A DNA stretch of 15,827 nucleotides from Actinomycetota bacterium (GTDB taxonomy: Bacteria; Acidobacteriota; Blastocatellia; Chloracidobacteriales; Chloracidobacteriaceae), in contig JAAFHI010000014.1 of NCBI GenBank assembly GCA_013298335.1, positions 1-15,827 on the forward strand, written 5' to 3'. This document shows, piece after piece, positions 1 through 5,894 of this stretch. A model generated the notes under the pieces. The model did no database searches and was not told the DNA's origin. It saw only the letters and a program-made list of their open reading frames with translations. The number at the start of each line of letters is the position of its first letter. The first letter of the stretch is position 1. The translations under genes were made by a program, and so were the position numbers.

Positions 1-395
1 CGGGAACGGGCAGCCGGTATGAGGAAGGCGACGGGGCGGGGAAGGGCTACACGCTGAACGTCCCGCTGCGCGGCGGAACGTCGGCGGCGGATCACGTCGC
101 GGCCTTTCGTGATGGACTCGCTCAGGCGGTCGGGAAATTGCGTCCCGACTTCATTCTGGTTTCCGCCGGATTCGACGGCCACGTCTCCGACCCGCTCGGC
201 GATTTGAATCTGACCGACGACGATTACCGGGCGATGACCTGCGACGTGATGCGCGTCGCCGCCGACCACTGCGACGGGCGGATCGTGTCGCTGCTCGAAG
301 GCGGCTACAACCTCGACACCCTGCCGCGCACGGTTGCGGCGCACGTCGAAACCCTTGCCAACAGCAGCCTGACCGTAAGGGAGGGCTGTCCGTGA
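1..395 (+). CDS. Histone deacetylase family protein, C-terminal part (partial at left edge)
   Basis: The open frame enters from the left edge (first full codon at 3) and ends at TGA 393-395; about 130 residues are visible. They match the C-terminal third of the arginase/deacetylase-fold enzymes (class II HDAC, AcuC, acetylpolyamine amidohydrolase), which remove acetyl groups from lysine or polyamine amides using zinc. The segment GKGYTLNVPL, the motif SAGFDGHVSDPLG and the closing LEGGYNL are all present. The Asp of AGFD (codon 174-176) corresponds to the third zinc ligand, and the Tyr of GGYNL (codon 306-308) to the transition-state Tyr, so this part of the active site looks intact. The other two zinc ligands lie outside the window. 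The stop codon overlaps the GTG start of the next gene, so the two are probably translationally coupled. The substrate cannot be told from the sequence. Confidence 0.9.
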   Translation, partial: GTGSRYEEGDGAGKGYTLNVPLRGGTSAADHVAAFRDGLAQAVGKLRPDFILVSAGFDGHVSDPLGDLNLTDDDYRAMTCDVMRVAADHCDGRIVSLLEGGYNLDTLPRTVAAHVETLANSSLTVREGCP

Positions 396-973
396 GCGGC
401 GACCGACATTCTCGTGAGCGAAAACCGTCCCGGCGGATGTCGAAGCGCGAGGCGCTCGTTCGCCTGCGGCGGATGAAGCAGGCATTTTCGCGCTACATCG
501 GAAAGAATTTCGGCCACCTTGCCGCCGACTGCGCGGTGTGTCCGACGCCCTGCTGCGCCGACGCGCAGTTCGTGAACATCAACATCACGCAAATCGAAGC
601 CGAGGCCATGATCGAGACCCTGCGGGAGAGTCCGCGTCACGGCGAAGACAAGCTGCGCGAGGTCGTGGCGCGTGCCGAGGCGGCCATCGCGCACTTCGGT
701 CTGACGGAGACCGGCGATACATTCGAGAAAACCTACGCTTGCCCGCTGTACGAAAGGGGCGTAGGCTGTTTGGTGCACTGGAAAGCGAAGCCCGCGCCGT
801 GTATTCAGCACGGGTGCTATGAACATTGGGAAGATCTCCCCGAGACCGGGACCATGCACCGAATCGAAGCGCAGGTCGAACAGTTGGACGAAGCCGTCCA
901 CGAGCGTCCCGCGAGATGGATGACCATCCCGGTCTGGTTGACGAAAGTAATGAAAGACAATGACGGACGATAA
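392..973 (+). CDS. YkgJ-like cysteine-cluster protein (putative zinc/iron-chelating)
   Basis: This 193-aa cytoplasmic protein has no signal peptide or membrane segment. It has eight cysteines: a cluster C47-x2-C50-x3-C54-C55, then C117, C126, C137 and C142. The CxxCxxxCC cluster followed by CPL(Y)...GC...PAPC...GC resembles the YkgJ/UPF0153 family, thought to bind Zn or an Fe-S cluster; the biochemical role is unknown. The GTG start at 392 is preferred because a purine-rich ribosome site (AAGGGAGG, 378-385) lies 6 nt upstream and the GTG overlaps the TGA of the deacetylase gene. An internal ATG at 437 is an alternative. The 3' end overlaps kptA by 14 nt. The basic N-terminal 30 residues could be an RNA-binding or unstructured tail. 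The family call is by motif only. Confidence 0.75.
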   Translation: MSGDRHSRERKPSRRMSKREALVRLRRMKQAFSRYIGKNFGHLAADCAVCPTPCCADAQFVNINITQIEAEAMIETLRESPRHGEDKLREVVARAEAAIAHFGLTETGDTFEKTYACPLYERGVGCLVHWKAKPAPCIQHGCYEHWEDLPETGTMHRIEAQVEQLDEAVHERPARWMTIPVWLTKVMKDNDGR

Positions 974-1517
974 ACGGCTGATCAGAATCAGCAAATTTCT
1001 CAGCAAATATCTGCGCCACGCGCCCCACGAAATCGGTCTCCATCTCGAAACCGGCGGGTGGGTCCCCGTGGACGACCTCCTGAGCGCAAGTACCAGCAAT
1101 GGTTTCAAATTCACGCGCGCCGAACTCGACGAAGTCGTGGCGAACAACAACAAGCAACGGTTCGCCTTCGACGAAACCGGAACGCGCATCCGGGCCAACC
1201 AGGGCCACAGCGTCGAAGTTGATCTCGAGCTTCCTCCGGCCACGCCGCCCGATGTGCTCTATCACGGCACCGGCGAAAAAAGCGTCGCCTCAATTCTCGA
1301 AAACGGCATCGCCCGCATGAAGCGGCAGCACGTCCACCTGTCACGCGACATCGAAACGGCGACCGCGGTCGGCGCCCGTCACGGACGCCCGGTCGTTCTC
1401 GTAGTGGCCGCCGCCGCGATGGCCGCCGCGGGTCACATCTTCTATCTTTCGGAAAACAAGGTCTGGCTCACGGACGAAGTGCCGGCCCGCTTTTTAAGGA
1501 TGAAGGATGAGGGATGA
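960..1517 (+). CDS. kptA: RNA 2'-phosphotransferase KptA/Tpt1
   Basis: This 185-aa enzyme of the Tpt1/KptA family removes an internal RNA 2'-phosphate with NAD+, through an ADP-ribosylated RNA intermediate, giving ADP-ribose 1''-2''-cyclic phosphate. The family motifs are present in order: SKFLSKYLRH (11-20, with catalytic R19/H20), QRF with R67, RANQGHS (78-84), YHGT (101-104) and RQHVHLS (122-128). The catalytic Arg-His-Arg-Arg set therefore appears complete and the length is normal. The ATG at 960 lies inside the end of the preceding gene, implying coupled translation. The bacterial substrate is generally unknown, since most bacteria lack the eukaryotic-type tRNA splicing that makes 2'-phosphates. 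The last few codons (RMKDEG) and the TGA are made from the AAGGATG heptamer repeat that starts at 1496, so the repeat has supplied the C-terminus. Confidence 0.95.
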   Translation: MTDDKRLIRISKFLSKYLRHAPHEIGLHLETGGWVPVDDLLSASTSNGFKFTRAELDEVVANNNKQRFAFDETGTRIRANQGHSVEVDLELPPATPPDVLYHGTGEKSVASILENGIARMKRQHVHLSRDIETATAVGARHGRPVVLVVAAAAMAAAGHIFYLSENKVWLTDEVPARFLRMKDEG

Positions 1518-1554
1518 AGGATGAAATCGGAATGAGGAATATCGAATTCGGAAT
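1496..1554. repeat. Left arm of heptamer element: AAGGATG copies, then GAAT every 7 nt
   Basis: Four head-to-tail heptamers (AAGGATG, one as AGGGATG) run from 1496 to 1523 across the kptA stop codon. They are followed by a degenerate stretch in which GAAT recurs exactly every 7 nt, at 1530, 1537, 1544 and 1551. GAAT is the reverse complement of the ATTC core of the CAATTCT array at 1617-1683, so this stretch looks like a decayed inverted copy of that array. Confidence 0.7.
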
Positions 1555-1616
1555 GAAGAGGAAAGTCCGGTTTCGTAGAGAAATTGTTTGACACGCGGAA
1601 GACCTGAATACAAGTT

Positions 1617-1683
1617 TTCTCAATTCTCAATTCTCAATTCTCAATTCTCAATTCTCAATTCTCAATTCTCAATTCTCAATTCT
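1617..1683. repeat. CAATTCT heptanucleotide tandem array, about 9.6 copies
   Basis: Nine perfect copies of CAATTCT occupy 1621-1683, preceded by a partial TTCT. The array ends 3 nt before the rsmE ATG and fills the place where a ribosome-binding site would be expected. The unit has no stop codon in any frame, so the frame from a TTG at 1588 reads through the array into rsmE as a repeated SQFSILN peptide. Because 7 is not a multiple of 3, loss or gain of one copy would break that upstream frame. Homopolymer-free perfect heptamers suggest recent slippage or expansion. Confidence 0.95.
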
Positions 1684-1686
1684 TCC

Positions 1687-2418
1687 ATGCCCGGTCACCG
1701 CTTTTACTCCGCTCCTGAAACATTCTCCGGAAACCTTGTGACGCTCGATGACGAAGAGGCGCACCACGCGCTGAGTGTCCTGCGCCTGCGAATCGGTGAC
1801 GCGGCGAGCGTGTTCGACGGGCGCGGGCGCGAGTTCATGGCGACGGTCGCGGAGCTTTCGAAGCGGCGGGTTCTGCTGTCGCTCGGAGACGAACTCGACG
1901 GAGAATTCGAATCCCCGTTAAACCTGACGCTGGCGGCGGCGTTGCTCAAGGCCGACAAGTTCGAGTGGGTGATTCAGAAGGCGGTCGAACTCGGCGTGAC
2001 GCGAATCGTGCCGCTCATCACCGAGCATACGGAAATCGGCGCGGTTCGGGCGGCGTCGGAGAACCGGCTGGTTCGATGGCGGCGCATTGCGCTCGACGCG
2101 ACGAAACAATGCGGACGGCGGGTGCTGACGACCCTGTCAGACCCGGTCGGATTCGACCACGCACTCACCGCGAGCAAGTCGGAGGTGAACCTGTTCTTCG
2201 CTGAACGGGGCGCGGGGCCGTGGCGGGACGGTGACCGGACGCCGAAATCGGCGACTGCATTTATCGGGCCGGAAGGCGGCTGGTCGGGGCAGGAGACGGC
2301 GCGGGCCGACGAGGTTGGTTGTCATCTGGTGACGATTGGTCCGCGTGTGCTGCGCGCCGAGACGGCCTCAATTCTCGCGGTCGGACTCCTCCAGTCCGAT
2401 TGGGGAGACTTTCGCTGA
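1687..2418 (+). CDS. rsmE: 16S rRNA (uracil-1498-N3)-methyltransferase RsmE
   Basis: This 243-aa SPOUT-class methyltransferase methylates N3 of U1498 in 16S rRNA, using S-adenosylmethionine, late in 30S assembly. An N-terminal PUA-like region (about 1-75, with the 'EEAHHALSVLRLRIGD' segment) is followed by the knotted catalytic domain with AAALLKADKFEWVIQKAVELGV (84-104), IGPEGG (193-198) and IGPRVLRAETA (217-227), all diagnostic of RsmE. The ATG at 1687 gives the usual family length and the typical 'HRFY' N-terminus. An upstream TTG at 1588 would add 33 residues encoded largely by the heptamer array and is unlikely to be the normal start. No Shine-Dalgarno sequence is visible because the array directly abuts the start, so initiation efficiency may depend on the repeat. 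Confidence 0.95.
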   Translation: MPGHRFYSAPETFSGNLVTLDDEEAHHALSVLRLRIGDAASVFDGRGREFMATVAELSKRRVLLSLGDELDGEFESPLNLTLAAALLKADKFEWVIQKAVELGVTRIVPLITEHTEIGAVRAASENRLVRWRRIALDATKQCGRRVLTTLSDPVGFDHALTASKSEVNLFFAERGAGPWRDGDRTPKSATAFIGPEGGWSGQETARADEVGCHLVTIGPRVLRAETASILAVGLLQSDWGDFR

Positions 2419-2463
2419 ACCGTATGTTTTTCCGGTTTCTACCTATGGTTCTTCATGGTTTTT

Positions 2464-2474
2464 TTGAGATTCTC
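2464..2474. promoter_or_regulatory. Operator-like site 1, TTGAGATTCTC, next to the -35 box
   Basis: TTGAGATTCTC contains the symmetric core GAGA-T-TCTC. It sits immediately upstream of the TTGACA candidate -35 box (2476-2481) of the AP2-like gene. An identical 11-mer occurs at 2618-2628, in the same leader. Function as a binding site is inferred. Confidence 0.4.
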
Positions 2475-2475
2475 C

Positions 2476-2505
2476 TTGACATTGTGAATCGTTGGGAACA
2501 ATTTT
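2476..2505 (+). promoter_or_regulatory. Candidate sigma-70-type promoter for the AP2-like gene
   Basis: A perfect TTGACA (2476-2481) is followed after 18 bp by AATTTT (2500-2505), a weak -10 match. The region lies in the 229-bp gap between rsmE and the AP2-like gene, in AT-richer DNA than its surroundings. It implies a leader of about 135 nt. The -35 box is convincing; the -10 is not. Confidence 0.4.
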
Positions 2506-2617
2506 AGGCGACGAAAGTTCGCCGTCACGCTTCCCAACCGATACACCAAAAAAAAAGGAAGTCTCAGCCTGCAGCCCAAGAGCGGCATGCCTCAAAGTAG
2601 GAGCATCTGCTTTTTGG

Positions 2618-2628
2618 TTGAGATTCTC
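2618..2628. promoter_or_regulatory. Operator-like site 2, identical TTGAGATTCTC in the leader
   Basis: This is an exact copy of the site at 2464-2474, 154 bp downstream and just before the ribosome-binding site (AAGGAG, 2636-2641) of the AP2-like gene. Two identical dyad-containing sites bracketing the leader are what looping or roadblock autoregulation would use. The role is inferred. Confidence 0.4.
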
Positions 2629-2647
2629 TACGAGCAAGGAGAACCTC

Positions 2648-3196
2648 ATGACAAGAGCGCAGAGCGGTTACAAAGGAATCAGCCGGATTGATCACGCCGA
2701 AAAGCATACGCATGGTTGGTACGTGCGGGTTTGTTTCGACCGGAAGATGCACTCCAAGTTTTTCAGTGACGCGTCGAACGGGGGTAAGGAAAAAGCTCTC
2801 AAGAAGGCCGTCAAGTACCGCAATGATCTCGAAAAGCAACTTGGGAAACCCCGGACCGACCGGATTGTCGTGGTTTCCAATTCTCGCAACACGACCGGCG
2901 TGATTGGTGTTCAGCGGACGGTAAAGATGGCCAAGTTGAAAGACGGTGCCGATCTGACTGGCGCGGTTTACGAAGTCACCTGGAGTCCTGAACCGAACGT
3001 TCTTCGCAAGACGTCCTTTTCAATTGAAAAATATGGAGAAGAAGGCGCTTTCCGGAAAGCCGTCGAACTTCGCCAGCAGATGGAAAAGAAAGTCTACGGA
3101 CGCATCATCCAGAATAATATCCCTCCATTCGAGGAAGTGAAGAAGCGGCTGGATGAGGCCCTCAAACCGACCAAGAAGAAGAAACGCAGTCATTAA
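2648..3196 (+). CDS. Stand-alone protein with two AP2-like DNA-binding units
   Basis: This is a 182-aa, strongly basic, lysine-rich cytoplasmic protein. Residues about 7-66 (GYKGISRI...GWYVRVCFDRKMHSKFFSD...ALKKAVKYRNDLEKQLG) have the AP2/ERF pattern: three strands with a W-Y-V/R core followed by an amphipathic helix. Residues about 82-150 (TGVIGVQRT...YEVTWSPEP...TSFSIEKYG...AFRKAVELRQQMEKKVYG) look like a second, diverged copy. Bacterial AP2 units are often attached to HNH homing endonucleases; no nuclease domain is present here, so a DNA-binding regulator or nucleoid-type role is more likely. The tail is KPTKKKKRSH. The start at 2648 is supported by AAGGAG (2636-2641) with 6-nt spacing; an in-frame ATG at 2492 has no such site. 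Its base composition is visibly less GC-rich than its neighbours, which could indicate transfer. The AP2 call is by pattern and unconfirmed. Confidence 0.7.
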   Translation: MTRAQSGYKGISRIDHAEKHTHGWYVRVCFDRKMHSKFFSDASNGGKEKALKKAVKYRNDLEKQLGKPRTDRIVVVSNSRNTTGVIGVQRTVKMAKLKDGADLTGAVYEVTWSPEPNVLRKTSFSIEKYGEEGAFRKAVELRQQMEKKVYGRIIQNNIPPFEEVKKRLDEALKPTKKKKRSH

Positions 3197-3222
3197 CGTT
3201 TGCTTCTGCGTTCCAAATGCAA

Positions 3223-3254
3223 AAAAAACCGGTACGAAATCGTACCGGTTTTTT
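3223..3254. terminator. Bidirectional intrinsic terminator between convergent genes
   Basis: A perfect 14-bp stem has the core ACCGGTACG / CGTACCGGT, an AAAT loop (3237-3240), and A-run and T-run flanks (3221-3228 and 3249-3254). Read on the plus strand it ends the AP2-like gene, 26 nt after its stop. Read on the minus strand it ends the S41 gene, 27 nt after its stop. The U-tract works in both directions. Confidence 0.92.
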
Positions 3255-3281
3255 ATTTACCTGATGGGTGGACGAAGGGGA

Positions 3282-4577
3282 TCAAACGAGCGCCGGCTGA
3301 CTGGCGGTGACCCTCGCGGGGCGGACCGTTTTGGCGCGGGCGGTCTGCTTACCGCCGGATTTCAGAAGTTCAAGGGCCTTTTTGAGGATGATGTCCTCGG
3401 TCGGGGCCGTCACTTTCTTTTCTTCCTTGGGCGTTTCGGTATTCGGATTGGCCGGGCCTTCGCTGTCGACATCCGGAACGTTCGGTTCGACTTCGGCAAC
3501 CTTCACTTCGACCGTCGGCTTGATGTTTTCTTCCATGAAGGGCTTGCCGACGCCGGGCGCGTAGCGGGCGACCGTCAGGAGCATTCCCGAACCGTCCTTG
3601 AGGGGGAAGAGTTCCTGATCCGAACCCGCGCCGAAGGTGCGTTCGCCGACCACGTCGCCGCGTTTGCCGTTGGTCATCGCCGCCGCCACGATTTCCGCCG
3701 GACCGGCGGTCGAGCGATCGGTGAGGACGGTCAGCGAACCGGTGTAGATGGTTTTCGCGGCCTCCGCTTCAAACGTTCTGATCTGGTTGTTGTGGCCGAT
3801 GGTGCGGGCGAGCAGGCCGGTCGAGACGAACAGGTTGGCGACGGCAACGCCCTCGGACAGTTCGCCGAAGGACGAACCGCGCAGGTCGAGGATGATCTTC
3901 TTCGCGCCTTTCTGGACCAGTTGCTGCACCGCGGTTTTGACTTCACCCGATTTCCCGGCGGTCAGCAGGCCGACCTTCACATATCCGATGTCGCCGTCTT
4001 CCAGGCGCGATTCGAGCGGGGAGGTGAAGGAGGCGTTCTTGAGTTTGACCTTGTCGGACTTTTCGCGCTTGAGAACGGAGACCTCGATGTCGCCGCCGGT
4101 CGGAACGTTCGCGAGCGTCTCCTGGATGTCGTAGAGACTCACGTCGCGCGTCGCGGTCGTGGCGACGTATTCGAGGATGTCGCCGGTCTTGATGCCGGCG
4201 GTGTCAGCCGGCGATCCCTTGACCACCGACACGACATAGGCGAATCCGGCGTACTTCGAGAGGGTCAGACCGAACGGCGTCTTGCGGACGGTGTCGGCCT
4301 TGAACCGTTTGACCTGATCGGGCGTGAGGTAGGCGCTGTAGGTGTCGAGGCCGTCCGCCAGACCTTTCAGCGCGCCGACCCGGACCTTTTCGAGATTCGG
4401 CTCATCGACGTAATCGTTCACGATGTGCCGCAGCACCTCGTTGAAAATCTTGACCTGGACGTAAGGATCGCCCTTGGCGATGACGTTCGTGCGGTGTGTC
4501 AGCAGCCCGCCCGCGACGGCGTAGATGGTGATGACGGTGGAGAGGGCGATGAGCGCGAATTTGGTTCTCAATGACAT
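3282..4577 (-). CDS. Membrane-anchored PDZ/S41 protein, CtpA-like but predicted catalytically dead
   Basis: This 431-aa protein has an N-terminal membrane anchor (about 7-27), an S41 N-terminal helical part with the DTYSAYLTP motif (78-86), a PDZ domain (about 100-170, GSPADTAGIKTGDIL) and the S41 core (about 190-355, IGYVKV...ILDLRGSSFG). C-terminal processing peptidases carry a Ser-Lys pair 25 residues apart, in SxSASE and FGKGSxQ. Aligning STAGPAEIVAAA and GERTFGAGSDQ to these puts Gly292 at the Ser position and Ala317 at the Lys position; only Gln321 is kept. It is therefore probably a non-proteolytic scaffold or substrate binder, unless S289/T290 act in a different way. The proline/acid-rich tail (about 365-431) is likely disordered. 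The gene follows the VWFA gene by 75 bp on the same strand, so the two are probably co-transcribed. No clear ribosome-binding site is seen. Confidence 0.88.
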   Translation of the reverse strand: MSLRTKFALIALSTVITIYAVAGGLLTHRTNVIAKGDPYVQVKIFNEVLRHIVNDYVDEPNLEKVRVGALKGLADGLDTYSAYLTPDQVKRFKADTVRKTPFGLTLSKYAGFAYVVSVVKGSPADTAGIKTGDILEYVATTATRDVSLYDIQETLANVPTGGDIEVSVLKREKSDKVKLKNASFTSPLESRLEDGDIGYVKVGLLTAGKSGEVKTAVQQLVQKGAKKIILDLRGSSFGELSEGVAVANLFVSTGLLARTIGHNNQIRTFEAEAAKTIYTGSLTVLTDRSTAGPAEIVAAAMTNGKRGDVVGERTFGAGSDQELFPLKDGSGMLLTVARYAPGVGKPFMEENIKPTVEVKVAEVEPNVPDVDSEGPANPNTETPKEEKKVTAPTEDIILKKALELLKSGGKQTARAKTVRPARVTASQPALV

Positions 4578-4628
4578 GGGTGGTACAGCCGTGGAGAAAG
4601 CGACCGGGGGTCGGGTTTTCGGAATCTC

Positions 4629-4644
4629 CGGCGTTGAAACGCCG
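4629..4644. other. Short hairpin between the VWFA and S41 genes
   Basis: CGGCGT-TGAA-ACGCCG forms a 6-bp GC-rich stem in the 75-bp gap between the two co-directional minus-strand genes. It has no T-run on either side. It might stabilise or partly terminate the message, but it could also be chance in GC-rich DNA. Confidence 0.3.
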
Positions 4645-4652
4645 AAGCGGGA

Positions 4653-5618
4653 TTACTGCTCGCGTCCGAAGTTTGCGTAATAGCCTTCCTTGGCGCGGAC
4701 TGTCAATGACGGCAAGCCCTTGGGGGCGTTGATTTTGACTTTGATCTTGTGCCAGCGGTTGCCCGTCTGGTCGGTCGTCGTCGGGATGTAACCGATGCTG
4801 TACTGATGCCGAAGCTCGATTCCGATACGTGTGATGACTTCCTGAAGTTCGAGGTCATTGTTCGGGAAGAAGGCGCGACCGCCGGTGAGGCGGGCGAGTT
4901 CCTCGAGAATCCCCTGGCCTTCCATCTCGAGCGGGTCGCCGTTGAAGACGTTGGTGATGCCGAGCGAATAAATCTGGACGTCGGTCTCGCGGACGAGGTT
5001 GCGCAGTTCCCGGAAGGTGTAGCGGCTGTTGTTGTCCTGCCCGTCACTGATGATGATGAGCGCCTTGCGCGGATGACGGCCCTGCCGGATTTTCTCGGTC
5101 CCGATGTAGACGGCGTCATAGAGCGCCGTTTCGCCCTTGGTCTGGGCGAGCATGACCGCGCTGGTGATGCGTTCTGGATTGGGCGTGAAGTCGGAGAGCA
5201 GCTTCGCCTGACTGTTGAAGCCGACCATGAAGTATTCGTCCTCTTCGTGGCAGGTATCCATGAACTTCCGCAGGGCGATGTTGGACCGGCTGACCCGTCC
5301 CTTCATGCTGCCCGACAGGTCGAAGATGATGCCGACCGACACGGGCGCGTCGTCGTCGCTGAAGAATTCGATCTTCTGGAGGACCTTCTCGTCGTAGATT
5401 TCGAAGTTCTCGGCTTCGAGGCCGGTGACGAACCGTTCCTGCGAATCGGTGACCGAGACCGTCATGGTGACGAGGTTGGTGCCGATTTTGAGGGGGCCGT
5501 CCTCGGTTTTCGGGGGTGTTTGCGGTGGTTGTGGTTGCTGGGCGCGGGCGCTCGGCAACCCGATGACAATCGAAAGAAACAAAGCCAGAGATATTGCCAG
5601 TCCGACGGTGATTCGCAT
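4653..5618 (-). CDS. Secreted VWFA domain protein, acidobacterial VWFA-related type
   Basis: This 321-aa protein has a clear signal peptide (1-26, cleavage after SARA) and then a Pro/Gln-rich linker. Residues 45-90 (IGTNLVTMTVSVTD...GLEAENFEIYDEKVLQKIEFF) are the lead-in strand region characteristic of the VWFA-related family common in Acidobacteria. The VWA domain (about 94-275) has an intact metal-ion-dependent adhesion site: D100-x-S102-x-S104 (DLSGS), T164 (GETALYD) and D192 (SDGQD). The C-terminal segment (IGYIPTTTDQTGNRWHKIKVKI...VRAKEGYYA) is also typical. A metal-dependent protein-protein interaction outside the cytoplasmic membrane is likely; the partner is unknown. AGGAGG (minus strand, 5633-5628) lies 9 nt before the ATG. 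It is the first gene of a probable pair with the S41 protein and is divergent from the PDZ phosphatase receptor. Confidence 0.92.
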   Translation of the reverse strand: MRITVGLAISLALFLSIVIGLPSARAQQPQPPQTPPKTEDGPLKIGTNLVTMTVSVTDSQERFVTGLEAENFEIYDEKVLQKIEFFSDDDAPVSVGIIFDLSGSMKGRVSRSNIALRKFMDTCHEEDEYFMVGFNSQAKLLSDFTPNPERITSAVMLAQTKGETALYDAVYIGTEKIRQGRHPRKALIIISDGQDNNSRYTFRELRNLVRETDVQIYSLGITNVFNGDPLEMEGQGILEELARLTGGRAFFPNNDLELQEVITRIGIELRHQYSIGYIPTTTDQTGNRWHKIKVKINAPKGLPSLTVRAKEGYYANFGREQ

Positions 5619-5717
5619 GCCGCTCGTCCTCCTCGCGGATTCTAGGGTTTACGCTTCGTGATTTTGGTTTTGAAGGATGAAACGCCGAAAGTTCTTCCCG
5701 GTTGCGAAAAGACGTGA

Positions 5718-5739
5718 CCGAAAACCGAAAATCCGAAAA
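5718..5739. repeat. CCGAAAA heptamer repeat, three copies
   Basis: CCGAAAA occurs at 5718-5724, 5725-5731 and, after one extra T, at 5733-5739, in the divergent gap between the VWFA and receptor genes. It is another 7-nt unit, unrelated in sequence to the two larger arrays. A single AAGGATG-like heptamer also occurs nearby (about 5672-5678). Confidence 0.6.
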
Positions 5740-5786
5740 CCGCCGACACTTGAGGCTGATGGGCTTCTATAGTAGATGTAACAATC

Positions 5787-5798
5787 GTTGCGCGCAAC
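5787..5798. promoter_or_regulatory. Perfect 12-bp palindrome in the divergent promoter region
   Basis: GTTGCGCGCAAC is exactly self-complementary and lies 97 bp before the receptor start and 169 bp from the VWFA start. A second perfect palindrome, CCCGCGCGCGGG, is at 5835-5846. Possible weak plus-strand promoter elements (TTGAGG at 5750, TAGATG at 5773) lie just upstream. The remainder of the 276-bp gap shows no gene. An operator role is a guess from position and symmetry. Confidence 0.35.
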
Positions 5799-5894
5799 AA
5801 ACCGGCTCCGTCGCGGGGTCGGCCCGAAGAACCTCCCGCGCGCGGGCGACGTTCTCCTTTTCATTCCGTTTCCGGTCCGGTTCACGTCCGCTTT

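Noticed and set aside
305..1243. 312-codon minus-strand frame across the left operon
   Set aside because: It overlaps three well-supported plus-strand genes and has no protein-like features.
1588..1616. TTGACA at 1588 as the -35 box of an rsmE promoter
   Set aside because: No acceptable -10 box lies 16-18 bp downstream; the only candidates fall into GTTTTC at the array edge. Kept only as a shared spacer motif of the heptamer elements.
1617..1683. CRISPR-like array
   Set aside because: Units are 7 nt with no spacers; it is a simple tandem repeat. The same applies to 8627-8700.
3153..4574. 473-codon plus-strand open frame antisense to the S41 gene
   Set aside because: Shadow frame; it runs through the strong terminator at 3223-3254 and its translation is low-complexity, whereas the minus-strand protein is a clear PDZ/S41 protein.
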